Part shown: piece by piece, positions 33,301 through 41,954 of the stretch
Position numbering within the stretch: position 1 is the stretch's first letter
Layout: each line of letters starts with the position of its first letter
NCBI GenBank assembly: GCA_024697025.1
Contig: JAILGH010000024.1
Span: 1-64,000 of the forward strand
DNA length: 64,000 bases
Source of the DNA: Pseudobutyrivibrio sp.
GTDB lineage: Bacteria; Bacillota; Clostridia; Lachnospirales; Lachnospiraceae
Reading direction: 5' to 3'
Position numbers and translations under genes: made by a program
Notes under the pieces: model-generated
What the model was told of the DNA's origin: nothing
What the model saw: only the letters and a program-made list of their open reading frames with translations
The model's database searches: none

Positions 33301-35611
33301 TCTTTTCGATAGCAGCCTTGGCAGACATTAAATCACCAGAAAATGGCTTTTTAATAGTAGGACCTACAACATCTACATATTCACCAGTTCCAGCTGATTC
33401 ATATTTATAGGTAATGTTTGCAGAATTCTCCGGTACTGGATAATTCTTCTTTAGATATTTATCAAAGTCTTTGATTTTGGTTGTATATGTAACTACATAT
33501 TTGGCATCACCTGACATCTTTTTAGTGAAGCTGATTTTTTGAACATCCTTTTTAGAATCATCCAGTTCATAGTCCTCACCCTTCACTAAAACATTACCGG
33601 TTGTAGCGTTTACCACCTTAAGGTTTTCAACAAAAACTTCTACACCATCTGCCACCTTAATAGTATCAGTTAATACAACATCACTCAGGGTGAAGCCATT
33701 GTTTTGTACTTCTACTGTCCAATCAGAAACACCCCAGACACCATCTGCATCTGTCTTTTTAGTAACTTCTCCGCCGGACTTAGCCACCCAGGATTTAACT
33801 GTTCTTGACACATGCTCTGATGCAGAATCATTTATACTAAGGGCATCATAATCTGCGCCTTTAGGTGATGAAACTGTAATCTTATTAGAAACATCTTTTT
33901 CAACGACTGTATCAGATGTTGCATCCTTTGTAAGAGCTACAAAATCAACCTTCGTTTTATACTGGAATTGTGTAACTGCATTTGGCTCGTTGTTTTTGTA
34001 CTCCCAATTCAAGGTACTGCCTGAATTGGTGGCTGTAACTTCGCCACTACCTTCTGTCACTTTAAATGAATTCTTAACATAATCCTGACCAGCACTAAAT
34101 TCATCCTTGAAGGTATAACCCTTTTCGTATTGAATTGGGTTGGCATTGTTTTTGACAGTAACCGTCCAAGTAATGAAGCCCTCTGAATCAATGTCAGACT
34201 TGGTCTTTTCAACTGTAGGAGGCTTTGCCATAAATTCATCAACCTTGATGTTGTACTTTGCTTTATCTCCAAAGGCAAGCTCGTAAGAATCCTGACCTGC
34301 ATCTGCTTCCTCATCTAAGTTGAGCTGTAAATCAAAGCCTGCGTATGCCTCAGAAGAATCCTCCATCTCTGTAAATGCATCTGAAATAGTAAGGAAAGCA
34401 TTTCCTTCACTGTCAAAGTTAATCTCACCAAGTACAAGCTCACCACTCTTTACAGTGATGCCACCTGCATCAGTTCTTATACAAATACTTGGTATACCAG
34501 GAATCTTGTACCTCTCTCCTGGATGCACAACCAAATCATTACCTGCATGCTTTTCCTGTCCCTTTGGAGCGATAGTCATATTGTTGAAGACATAATCAAC
34601 ATGCAATGTATCCTTTAAAGAAACTGCATCTCCGCTCTTAATAGGTACATTCTTTCCATCAACAACCTTGTAAAGCTTTGCTGTATCAATCAAAGCATTT
34701 TCATCAAGGCCTTCCGTGGAACCACCATTGTCTTCTACGCTGACTACAACGTAAGGAGAAAAATGCTCAGCATTAAACACTACCTTGTCAGCACCAAGAC
34801 TAGCATCTACCTTTTCAGCATTATTCATTCCATCATCAAGATGGAACACCTGCATATCCTTAGAATCGTCGGCCTTGACCTCTGAGGTATCTATATTTGC
34901 AAATGTAACCTTAACCTTGCCATTTGCCGGTTGAATCTCATTTCCATTTGCATCAAAAATAGTAATATCGAAAGCCTTAACCTCTGTAATAATCTTGTCC
35001 TCTAGAAGCTCAGACTCTACAGCAGATTCGATTGCTTCAATATCACTCTTGCTTTTAATTTCGGTGGCCTTAAAATAAGCCCCTTCTGGAAGAACATCTA
35101 CATCAGCCCACAGAGTAATCTCTACTCCGCCAACTGTGATAGTCTTTGAAAATGGCTCCTTGTCGTCCTCTTCCTCATCCTCTTCTTCCTCAGTCTCTTC
35201 GGCATCTAAATCCTCTGATTCTTCGACTTCATCTTGGATTTCAGAAGTTTCCTCTTGAACGGCATCTACCACTTCAATGATTGGCTCATCTTCCTTAGGC
35301 TCGCCCTCTTTTGCCTGGCCTTCCTCTGGCAGACTTTCATCATTATCTCCTGTCTGCTCCTTTGGCTCTTCACCCACCTGTTCTTCAGTTTTAGAACTTT
35401 CTGGATTGTTTTGGAATTCTCCCTGTGATTCTGTGGCCTGTTCATCTGTTGACAGGCTAACTTCCTCGGCACCTGACTCTGATGATTCTGCTACACTTTC
35501 CTCTGTAACAACAGTCTCTTCAGAATTATTTGCTCTTGCTACTGACCCTAGACTAAGGGTATTGATAACGACAAAAGCACCGAGAAGTACTGCAAGCACT
35601 CTCTTCTTCAT
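30389..35611 (-). CDS. 1740-residue LPXTG-like cell-wall adhesin
   Basis: Signal peptide at about 1-27 (MKKRVLAVLLGAFVVINTLS...ARA), then an acidic Glu/Asp/Ser-rich stretch (~28-155). A domain opening TITVGGVEITLWAD follows (~155-300). Several isopeptide/DUF11-like beta domains come next (~460-1190) with repeated WTVxVxN strands. At least four SpaA/Cna-B-like domains lie at ~1200-1610 (GGKFELYD, GGTFKIVDEDG). A Pro/Asp repeat (DPTDPADPTDP) spans the wall before the sorting signal LAKTGG, a membrane helix and GRRKNIKK. Its sortase follows directly. GAGGATAA precedes the ATG. Probably a long stalk for host or plant-fibre attachment; the ligand is unknown. Confidence 0.9.
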   Translation of the reverse strand: MKKRVLAVLLGAFVVINTLSLGSVARANNSEETVVTEESVAESSESGAEEVSLSTDEQATESQGEFQNNPESSKTEEQVGEEPKEQTGDNDESLPEEGQAKEGEPKEDEPIIEVVDAVQEETSEIQDEVEESEDLDAEETEEEEDEEEDDKEPFSKTITVGGVEITLWADVDVLPEGAYFKATEIKSKSDIEAIESAVESELLEDKIITEVKAFDITIFDANGNEIQPANGKVKVTFANIDTSEVKADDSKDMQVFHLDDGMNNAEKVDASLGADKVVFNAEHFSPYVVVSVEDNGGSTEGLDENALIDTAKLYKVVDGKNVPIKSGDAVSLKDTLHVDYVFNNMTIAPKGQEKHAGNDLVVHPGERYKIPGIPSICIRTDAGGITVKSGELVLGEINFDSEGNAFLTISDAFTEMEDSSEAYAGFDLQLNLDEEADAGQDSYELAFGDKAKYNIKVDEFMAKPPTVEKTKSDIDSEGFITWTVTVKNNANPIQYEKGYTFKDEFSAGQDYVKNSFKVTEGSGEVTATNSGSTLNWEYKNNEPNAVTQFQYKTKVDFVALTKDATSDTVVEKDVSNKITVSSPKGADYDALSINDSASEHVSRTVKSWVAKSGGEVTKKTDADGVWGVSDWTVEVQNNGFTLSDVVLTDTIKVADGVEVFVENLKVVNATTGNVLVKGEDYELDDSKKDVQKISFTKKMSGDAKYVVTYTTKIKDFDKYLKKNYPVPENSANITYKYESAGTGEYVDVVGPTIKKPFSGDLMSAKAAIEKKAKAVDLVNHTITWDVIVNRSKEDLRGVVVTDKLPAGTRFDGISGLAGISESAITIEDNGETVVFRLGDIGETRVDFVVTTKLNDTTENEIWASNNSRKYTNEVTLESDGNEPVKDQASKTYESNVLKKTASKYNYNDHTIEYTLTVNSNKMSMTNVVITDVLEDRLEYVDGSSNVADTTLSGNTLTFNLGDIDDVQTITFKAKVRDGEVFENTGKFNITNSASLKSTEYSIDTTTEPTQTEVVNNVITKKGVQDSTNKEIVRYTVKINPAQQQLYTGTIDKVYIEDTLGGSMVLDDETIVLSEASVSADGELSAVSAVSDLDYTIDETGSKTVLKVAVPKDPGNKAYILTYTASMLDKKANDFGNDVVLKGYGDAGANKADQSFSANDFTNVKLDKYTYYISELRDANDEEVKLSGGKFELYDPEKDNKLVGKSESDENGEIMFVGKLAENHTYILKETEAPEGYEIIPELKDGKEVHTTVKGYNNAVQAKNDNIITNGRHTKDIKIFKEDGQGNPVKDAKLSIKWEATKETKTADSWTTLDADSQGHAFVASYETVYTLSEDKVPYGYNEAEPVIFKVVDDQLMIRNADNTWTNADKVVMIDVPKDSVEFNVSNVSADQKNELEGGTFKIVDEDGNQIGETWTSNGAPKPIVLSEGKYKVIEVSSPVGYKEITDEKAYEIEVLPGGKLKVDGTTLDSENPTVTFEDDYDEDAKASVVFDPEDMGLEPEQFKAMKFNLYRLNKETGKAELVEPTDYDEETGAAKYDLNYQDEYVFMPEETLEGYDPVEPLTIKVVGKENGEGDVVNDMKVKSASSPEYASATPAQLGEKLQPKLTPEEPVVPVEPAEPADPTDPADPTDPATPEEPKKDEAAPAQSTNGGGNNDNNGGPAKTQYPVVKSVDPDGLIIKENDIVMMDNNAVIDGTNANAGAPRLAKTGGFIGTVMAYVISLAIMSLGFVLLFGRRKNIKK

Positions 35612-36152
35612 AAATTATCCTCACAAACACCTAAAAAATATATTACAACTATTCGACTCCCCGCTCACTGAATAGCTATAATTTAGAATATAAAAAGAAC
35701 CCTACCTGATACTCCTAAGGATTCTCTCCTCTCAAATATAAACTCTTTTCAGCCTATCGTCAATTAATTGTAGGCAAAAATCGCTTTTCTTAGACATTTC
35801 ATATAATGTTGCGTCATTAACGCCATTCAGCCAAACAATATGCCACAATTGTCGCAATTGTTTATTAATAAAATTTATCAAAAATACTCCCTACATTTGC
35901 ATTTATATTGTATGTCTTTATTTTTGCAGAAAAAAAACAATGAAAAATGCTGCAAAAAATCGAAGAGAAATATGAGTACCATTTTGGTAGAGTTCTAATT
36001 AGCAACCTCATTAGCCACTTTATAAGAAAATGCTTTTAAAATCCCTATAAAATGACAAAGGGCGAGCCTACTTTCATAGACTCACCCCACCAAATTTACT
36101 TTTTATTTTAAGAATCCTGCCTAGCAGAACTCAAGGTATTTACCAATGAAAT
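35612..36152. other. AT-rich intergenic region before the adhesin gene
   Basis: 540 bp between the adhesin start and the glyA stop. It holds the glyA terminator (36060-36087) and presumably the adhesin promoter. A direct repeat CAATTGT is visible near 35850-35865. I see no gene. Confidence 0.5.
36060..36087 (-). terminator. glyA terminator
   Basis: On the minus strand GGGTGAGTCTA pairs with TAGGCTCGCCC (two G-U pairs), followed by TTTGTCATTTT. Confidence 0.75.
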
Positions 36153-37418
36153 TTAAAGCTCAGCCTTAAACTCTGCATCCCCTGGAAGTGGATACTTGTC
36201 GGTAAGAGACTTGATAATAGCTCTTGCCTTTTCTACTCCAGCCTCGCCCTCTTTGATAACTACAGCGATTGCCTCTGCAACCTGATCAAAGTCAGCTTCC
36301 TTAAGTCCGCGAGTTGTTGCAGCTGGTGTACCAAGACGGATACCAGATGTAACGAATGGTGACTTAGGATCGTTTGGAATAGTATTTTTATTTGCAGTAA
36401 TGTGTGCATCATCAAGAAGCTTCTCAACAACCTTTCCTGTAAGGTCAAATGGAGTAAGATCGATAAGCATAAGATGGTTGTCTGTACCGTCAGAAACAAT
36501 CTTGATGCCTCTGTCCTGTAATCCCTTACAAAGTGCCTGAGCATTCTTAACAACCTGCTTGCCGTACTCCTTGAAAGAAGGATCAAGAGCTTCCTTGAAG
36601 CAAACAGCCTTGCCTGCTAACACGTGCATTAAAGGACCACCTTGGATACCTGGGAATACTGCCTTGTTAAAGTTGAACTTTTCGTTTGCCTCAGCAGTAG
36701 CCATAATCATACCACCTCTTGGTCCACGAAGAGTTTTGTGAGTAGTTGTTGTAACAATATCAGCATATGGAACTGGGCTCTCATGAACACCTGCTGCAAC
36801 AAGACCAGCGATGTGTGCCATGTCTACAAAGAGAACTGCTCCAACCTTATCGCAGATTTCTCTAAATCTCTTGAAATCAATCTTGCGGCAGTATGCTGAT
36901 GCACCAGCGATAATCATCTTTGGCTTGCACTCAACAGCAATGCGCTCTACCTCATCATAATCAATAACTCCATGGTCATTTACACCATAAGGAACGATGT
37001 TAAAGTATACACCAGAGAAGTTGGCTGGAGAACCATGAGTAAGGTGTCCGCCGTGATCAAGGTTCATACCCATTACAGTATCTCCCGGCTTTAAAACTGC
37101 AAACTGCACTGCCATGTTAGCCTGTGCACCTGAATGTGGCTGTACGTTTACATACTCGCATCCGAAAAGCTCTTTTGCTCTTTCTCTTGCAAGCTCCTCT
37201 ACAACGTCTACCTCTTGGCAGCCACCGTAGTAACGCTTTCCTGGATAACCCTCAGCGTATTTGTTGGTGAGAACTGAGCCCATTGCAGACATTACTGCAG
37301 GAGATACCCAGTTTTCAGAAGCGATGAGCTCGATATGCTCTGACTGGCGATTGTACTCTTTGACAATTGCCTCTGCCACTTCTGGATCAGTGTTTTTGAT
37401 GTCCTTTAATGTGTACAT
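36153..37418 (-). CDS. glyA: serine hydroxymethyltransferase
   Basis: 421 residues, full length. Converts serine and tetrahydrofolate to glycine and methylene-tetrahydrofolate using PLP. The PLP lysine is K228 in [23 protein letters not shown] and [13 protein letters not shown] near the N-terminus are hallmarks, as is DMAHIAGL. It starts 54 bp after the GGDEF/EAL gene and may be co-transcribed with ilvE and that gene. Cytoplasmic. Confidence 0.97.
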   Translation of the reverse strand: MYTLKDIKNTDPEVAEAIVKEYNRQSEHIELIASENWVSPAVMSAMGSVLTNKYAEGYPGKRYYGGCQEVDVVEELARERAKELFGCEYVNVQPHSGAQANMAVQFAVLKPGDTVMGMNLDHGGHLTHGSPANFSGVYFNIVPYGVNDHGVIDYDEVERIAVECKPKMIIAGASAYCRKIDFKRFREICDKVGAVLFVDMAHIAGLVAAGVHESPVPYADIVTTTTHKTLRGPRGGMIMATAEANEKFNFNKAVFPGIQGGPLMHVLAGKAVCFKEALDPSFKEYGKQVVKNAQALCKGLQDRGIKIVSDGTDNHLMLIDLTPFDLTGKVVEKLLDDAHITANKNTIPNDPKSPFVTSGIRLGTPAATTRGLKEADFDQVAEAIAVVIKEGEAGVEKARAIIKSLTDKYPLPGDAEFKAEL

Positions 37419-37471
37419 TACATTCCCTTTCTATGTTTTTAAAATAGTTCTATGTGAACCGTCGCCGGTAA

Positions 37472-40111
37472 TCACTGAAGATAACGTTTTTCAAACTCAT
37501 CCCTTGTAAGAGGCTTGTCAAAGTAAAAGCCCTGTGCTAGGTTGACTGAAAACTTGCCAATCATATCAATCTGCTTGTCGTACTCGACACCCTCAACGCA
37601 GACATCCACATCAAGTGAATCTGCAAGCTCTGCAATGGTCTTGACGAAAGCTTCTGAGAAATGATCGGAACCCATATCTGAAACAAATGCTCTGTCGATT
37701 TTGATTGTATCAATCGGCATGCTGCGGATATGGTTTAATGATGAATATCCTGTACCAAAATCATCAAGTGCCACACGACATCCCAAGGCTCTTATTGCCT
37801 CAAGAATCTTGATCATTCTTTCCATGTCGTTGATGGCAAGTGACTCTGTAACCTCAAGAGTAAGACTCTTAGGATCGATAGCTGTAAGCTGAAGCGCCTC
37901 ATTAATCTTGTCCATAATATCAGGTTGTCTAAGCTGCACTACCGAAAGATTGACATTGACCTTGTACTCTGGGTGGCCAAAATCATTCCAGTGTTTACAT
38001 GCCTTTGAAGCCTCAATAAGCACATGATTGCCAATGGCGTTGATAAGCTTTAAGTGCTCTGCCTGTGGTATAAACTGATCTGGTAAAACTAGTCCATACT
38101 CTGGAGAATTCCATCTGACCAATGCCTCTGCGCCACAGCATCTTGGCACACCATCCACAAACTCCATGATCGGCTGATAGTAAACCTCAAACTCCTTGCA
38201 ACCATCCTCAACAGCCTTGCGCATGGCCTGCTCCATCTTGACCTTTTCTGCCATAAATACATCTGAAGAATCATTGTAGTACTCGAAGCGATTCTTGCCC
38301 TTATTCTTGGCACCGTGCAGAGCAATGTTTAGTCTAGTAAGAATGCTAGATGAATCAGTAATATCTGCTGGTGCCTTTACACCGCCCATACTGATTGTGC
38401 AATAGTATTCCTGGCCGTTAAGGGTCCATGGATTATCAAATAAATTCATTATACGTTTAATAATGAAGTCAAGGTTCTCGTAGTTCTCATGGTCTACAAG
38501 TACAGCAAACTCATCGCCGCCAACGCGGTAGCACTTGCCTTTGATGAAGGAAATATCGTTGATACTATGGGCAATGTACTCTAACAAGTCATCGCCAACC
38601 TGATAGCCCAAGCCCTCGTTGACACTGGCAAAATCGTCTAAATCAATCATAAGGACTGCAAACATCTTGTTTAAGGTAGTTGCCACATGGTATTCCATGG
38701 CAATGTCCTTTTCGCATGCCTGTCTATTGTATAGGCCAGTAAGAATATCCTCCTGGGCCTGCTTTTCTACCTTTTTCTGGTAGATGCGAAGGTCGGTGGT
38801 GTCATAGAAAGTGATAAGTCTAACATCTCTTTCATCCACCCACTTAATGTTGGCTACTGAAATATCAAACCACTTGCCTGAACCGTTGGCTGAATAACCG
38901 TTAAGCTCTGGCAAATCATATCGCTTATCAAAGATAATCTCCTCGATAGCGATTCTATCTATCTCGTTTTCAAACATCCTTGAAAAGGTGTCGTTGGTGT
39001 ATAACAAAGTGTTGTCATTTAAGTCTGCTACAACTACACCGTATCCAGCATTTCTCAATATTGCCTCTAAAGCATTATATGAGCTGGCCAAGGAATTGGT
39101 AGTAATCTTTTTGATTAAGATAGTGTGCAAAATACGCTTTACATCATTTGCAAATCGCAAATCATCCACACTCCATTGTCTTTCCTTATCAACTGATAAA
39201 AAGCAAAGATACATTGCAGTAGCATCGTTGATATTAATAGGAAGAAAAATGCCTGCCTTAATTCCATACTTTGCAAAAAACACCTCAAACAACTCTGGGA
39301 GAGCTGCGTTACTTGAAATGGTATAAGGCTTGCCATTCATAAAAGGAAGCTCAACTGTTGGAACAGCCTGAAACTTATCCTTAAGTGACTCGGCATCCTC
39401 TGCCACCCACTCACAAATCATATCAGCAGAAATACTGCTTTCATCAATCTGCAAAAGGGCTGTATGTGTACAATCTATATACTTACCTGACTCTCTAAGA
39501 ATGTCCTCGGAAGTCTTGGAAAAAGGACTATCCGACTCCATGAGACGCAAAATGTCTGTCATGATTTCATTCTTGCGGAGCTTGTATTCAATTTCTTTTT
39601 CAATGTTCTTTTCTTCTGATAGCTCTTGTCTAAGAGCATGACTCTTCATCTTTTCTGCAAAGTAATACTTGGTAAGAGTCTCAATCAGATAAATGGATTT
39701 CTCGTAGGCCTCTGCTGTTGTAATGCGAAGCCCCTCTGGCAAAAGCTTGTCCTCTGGGATGCGGTTGGCATCAACTCCAAGACAAAGCCAAACACCTAGC
39801 AATTTGCCTGCGGTGTCTCTAATAGCCACTCCCCTATATATAAGAAAATCCTCTGTGCCAAAGCGTTCCACAACATTCTCTGCAACGCCATCCACAAAGG
39901 AATCAAAAATCTCTCGTCTCAGCTCTGGGGTAAAATTTGCATCAACATACTCCTCCTCAGGCTTGCTGCCTGAGAAGGATGTTATTTGACCATGAATCTT
40001 ACCAACGCACATGATATACATGTCGTTGGTCTTACAGAATGCATCCTGTAAAGATTGCATATCGTCACTGTTAATATCTAATTCAAAATTTACTCTATAA
40101 CTGTAGTCCAT
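37472..40111 (-). CDS. GAF/PAS-GGDEF-EAL cyclic-di-GMP turnover protein
   Basis: 879 residues from the ATG at 40111 (GAGGA 9 bp upstream); it overlaps the ilvE stop by 22 bp. No membrane helices. An N-terminal sensory region (1-180) is followed by a short coiled coil, a GAF-like domain (~210-340) and a PAS domain (~355-465). The GGDEF domain has an intact RVGGDEF (~550). The EAL domain has EALVRW, NLS, LEVTES, DDFGTGYSS, KIDRAF and CVEGVE, all metal and catalytic positions present. Both cyclase and phosphodiesterase activity are therefore possible. The overlap with ilvE suggests translational coupling. Confidence 0.9.
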   Translation of the reverse strand: MDYSYRVNFELDINSDDMQSLQDAFCKTNDMYIMCVGKIHGQITSFSGSKPEEEYVDANFTPELRREIFDSFVDGVAENVVERFGTEDFLIYRGVAIRDTAGKLLGVWLCLGVDANRIPEDKLLPEGLRITTAEAYEKSIYLIETLTKYYFAEKMKSHALRQELSEEKNIEKEIEYKLRKNEIMTDILRLMESDSPFSKTSEDILRESGKYIDCTHTALLQIDESSISADMICEWVAEDAESLKDKFQAVPTVELPFMNGKPYTISSNAALPELFEVFFAKYGIKAGIFLPININDATAMYLCFLSVDKERQWSVDDLRFANDVKRILHTILIKKITTNSLASSYNALEAILRNAGYGVVVADLNDNTLLYTNDTFSRMFENEIDRIAIEEIIFDKRYDLPELNGYSANGSGKWFDISVANIKWVDERDVRLITFYDTTDLRIYQKKVEKQAQEDILTGLYNRQACEKDIAMEYHVATTLNKMFAVLMIDLDDFASVNEGLGYQVGDDLLEYIAHSINDISFIKGKCYRVGGDEFAVLVDHENYENLDFIIKRIMNLFDNPWTLNGQEYYCTISMGGVKAPADITDSSSILTRLNIALHGAKNKGKNRFEYYNDSSDVFMAEKVKMEQAMRKAVEDGCKEFEVYYQPIMEFVDGVPRCCGAEALVRWNSPEYGLVLPDQFIPQAEHLKLINAIGNHVLIEASKACKHWNDFGHPEYKVNVNLSVVQLRQPDIMDKINEALQLTAIDPKSLTLEVTESLAINDMERMIKILEAIRALGCRVALDDFGTGYSSLNHIRSMPIDTIKIDRAFVSDMGSDHFSEAFVKTIAELADSLDVDVCVEGVEYDKQIDMIGKFSVNLAQGFYFDKPLTRDEFEKRYLQ

Positions 40112-41154
40112 CCATATTTGTCCTCGAGCCTTCCCCACTGAATACCTGTCAAGGTATCGTAAAGCTTCTGTGTAAGCTCGCCTGTTTTACCTCCATTTAT
40201 TACAACAACATCGTCCACATAACGGAGCTCTCCAACTGGAGAAATAACTGCTGCTGTTCCTGTACCGAAGACTTCTTCAAGCTTGCCTTCATGAGCTGCT
40301 TTCATAAGGTCATCAATTGCAAGACGCTCTTCACGAACTGTATAACCCCAATCCTTAAGTAAGTGGATCATAGAATCTCTAGTAACACCTGGAAGAACTG
40401 TTCCAACTGTAGGAGCTGTCCAAATCTCACCATCAATCTTGAACATGATGTTCATTGTACCAACTTCCTCAACGTACTTTCTCTCATTACCGTCAAGCCA
40501 TAATACCTGAGAGTATCCAAGCTTCTCAGCCTTAACCTGGCCGGCGATAGAACCAGCATAGTTTCCACCGCATTTAGTGAATCCTGTGCCACCTGCAACT
40601 GCTCGTACTAATTCATTTTCTACTAAAATCTTAACTGGGTCAAGTCCTGTTGCATAATAAGCTCCAACTGGACAACAAAGTATCATAAACTTGTAAGATT
40701 TTGCCATGTGAACACCAAGTGCTGACTCAGTTGCAAACATGAATGGTCTTATATAAAGTGAGGTATCTTTCTCAGATGGTACCCACGCTTCTTCGACTTT
40801 GACTAAAGCCTTAATTGCCTCTACAAAATCCTCCACAGGGAAACCTGGCATGCAAAGTCTCTCGTTAGACTTAATCATTCTCTTTGCATTCATCTCTGGT
40901 CTGAAAAGCTGAATCTTGCCGTCCTCACGACGATATGCCTTCAAACCTTCAAATGTCTCCTGTGCGTAATGAAGAGTCATACATGCTGGATCAAGCTCGA
41001 TTGGTCCTTCTGGGACTATTCTAGCATCATGCCATCCAATTTCTCTGTCCCAATCACAAATAAACATGTAATCAGTCATGTACTTTCCAAAACCAAGGTT
41101 GTTCCAATCTGGCTTTTCCTTTAATTTTTCGCGTTTTTCAAATCTGATTTCCAT
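40090..41154 (-). CDS. ilvE: branched-chain amino acid aminotransferase
   Basis: 354 residues from the ATG at 41154 (GGAGG 4-8 bp upstream). A class IV PLP aminotransferase, transferring the amino group between glutamate and the keto acids of Val, Leu and Ile. The PLP lysine is near residue 194 (GGTGFTKCGGNYAGS). YAQETFEGLKAYR and VEEVGTMNIMF are typical of the eukaryote/Firmicute-like IlvE type. Its stop overlaps the following GGDEF/EAL gene. Palindrome B lies just upstream; no T-box leader is recognisable. Confidence 0.95.
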   Translation of the reverse strand: MEIRFEKREKLKEKPDWNNLGFGKYMTDYMFICDWDREIGWHDARIVPEGPIELDPACMTLHYAQETFEGLKAYRREDGKIQLFRPEMNAKRMIKSNERLCMPGFPVEDFVEAIKALVKVEEAWVPSEKDTSLYIRPFMFATESALGVHMAKSYKFMILCCPVGAYYATGLDPVKILVENELVRAVAGGTGFTKCGGNYAGSIAGQVKAEKLGYSQVLWLDGNERKYVEEVGTMNIMFKIDGEIWTAPTVGTVLPGVTRDSMIHLLKDWGYTVREERLAIDDLMKAAHEGKLEEVFGTGTAAVISPVGELRYVDDVVVINGGKTGELTQKLYDTLTGIQWGRLEDKYGWTTVIE

Positions 41155-41247
41155 CTTAGCCTCCAACTATACAAATGCGTATGATAATAATCTTTATCAT
41201 TATCCAACTTTTTTTCCTTCACGTCAACACTTTAGTGCGCTAAATCA

Positions 41248-41875
41248 TTCACTATCCTCAGGTTCTCCACAGTGTCCCTGTAATCCCCGGCCCCAAGGCC
41301 CCCTGGTCCCTATGGATAGTGGGGCAATTTTCACGAATATTTTAGCTTTTCAATATGCAAAAAGGGAGCATCCCGCATGTGTCTTGTTGCAGGATGAACT
41401 GTTTTGAGAAAGGTTAATCTGGTGCGGACACCTGTAGCTTTTATATATGAGTTTCCAATACAGAAGTCACCTGGTTTCATGTTACATTCACTAAGTAAAA
41501 TCACAAAGCAGGTTTTGTTAGTATAAACACCGCCCTCTAAATCGAGTCCGTTCTCATTTTCGGGCTCGCTTCGCCGTCCTGGCTCAGCGTGTTTATACTA
41601 TTCAAAACCTGCTTTTATTTTACTAAGTTCATTCCAAAATCAACCAGGTAACTTCTGTTTCGGAAATTCATATGACAATTAATTATTGGTGTGTCCGCGC
41701 TGCAGTTAACCTTTCTCAAAACTGTACAGCCTTGCAAAAGATACATGCTAATAAAAGATGCGACACTTTGCATATATGAAAAGCAAAATATTCTTGTGAA
41801 GCCCCACTATCCATAGGGACCAGGGGGCCTTGGGGCCGGGGACATTCAGTACATTTAGAACCTGTGAATAGTAAC
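41248..41875. repeat. ~628-bp palindromic element B with the same apical segment
   Basis: The halves are imperfect reverse complements centred near 41561. Basal arms contain the perfect pair CCCCGGCCCCAAGGCCCCCT and its complement with TCCCTATGGATAGTGGGGC, flanked by CAGGTTCT/AGAACCTG. Inner pairs include GTTTTGAGAAAGGTTAA, CCTGGTT, CTTAGTAAAAT-type pairs, CAAAACCTGC and AGTATAAACA. The apical 64 nt (41528-41591) matches element A (24769-24706, reverse strand) at 60 positions. The element lies between divergent ilvE and the EAL gene. No coding capacity supported. Confidence 0.85.
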
Positions 41876-41914
41876 GTAAGATTTTGTGAAATCGGCAAAA
41901 TGTTTTTAGGGCTG

Positions 41915-41923
41915 TGATATAAT
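41915..41923 (+). promoter_or_regulatory. extended -10 promoter of the EAL gene
   Basis: TGATATAAT is a perfect extended -10 box 31 bp upstream of the start codon at 41955. No good -35 is present, as is usual for this promoter class. Confidence 0.55.
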
Positions 41924-41954
41924 TCAGATAAATATATGTTATGGGGCAAAATAT

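Noticed and set aside
40090-40138. Upstream start for the GGDEF/EAL gene at 40138
   Set aside because: Would overlap ilvE by 49 bp without a ribosome site; the ATG at 40111 has GAGGA at the right distance.
41155-41247. T-box leader for ilvE
   Set aside because: No T-box consensus or specifier-loop pattern; only the large palindrome lies upstream.
24423-41875. Composite transposon bounded by the two palindromes
   Set aside because: The elements are 16 kb apart and enclose ordinary chromosomal genes with no transposase; nothing supports movement as a unit.
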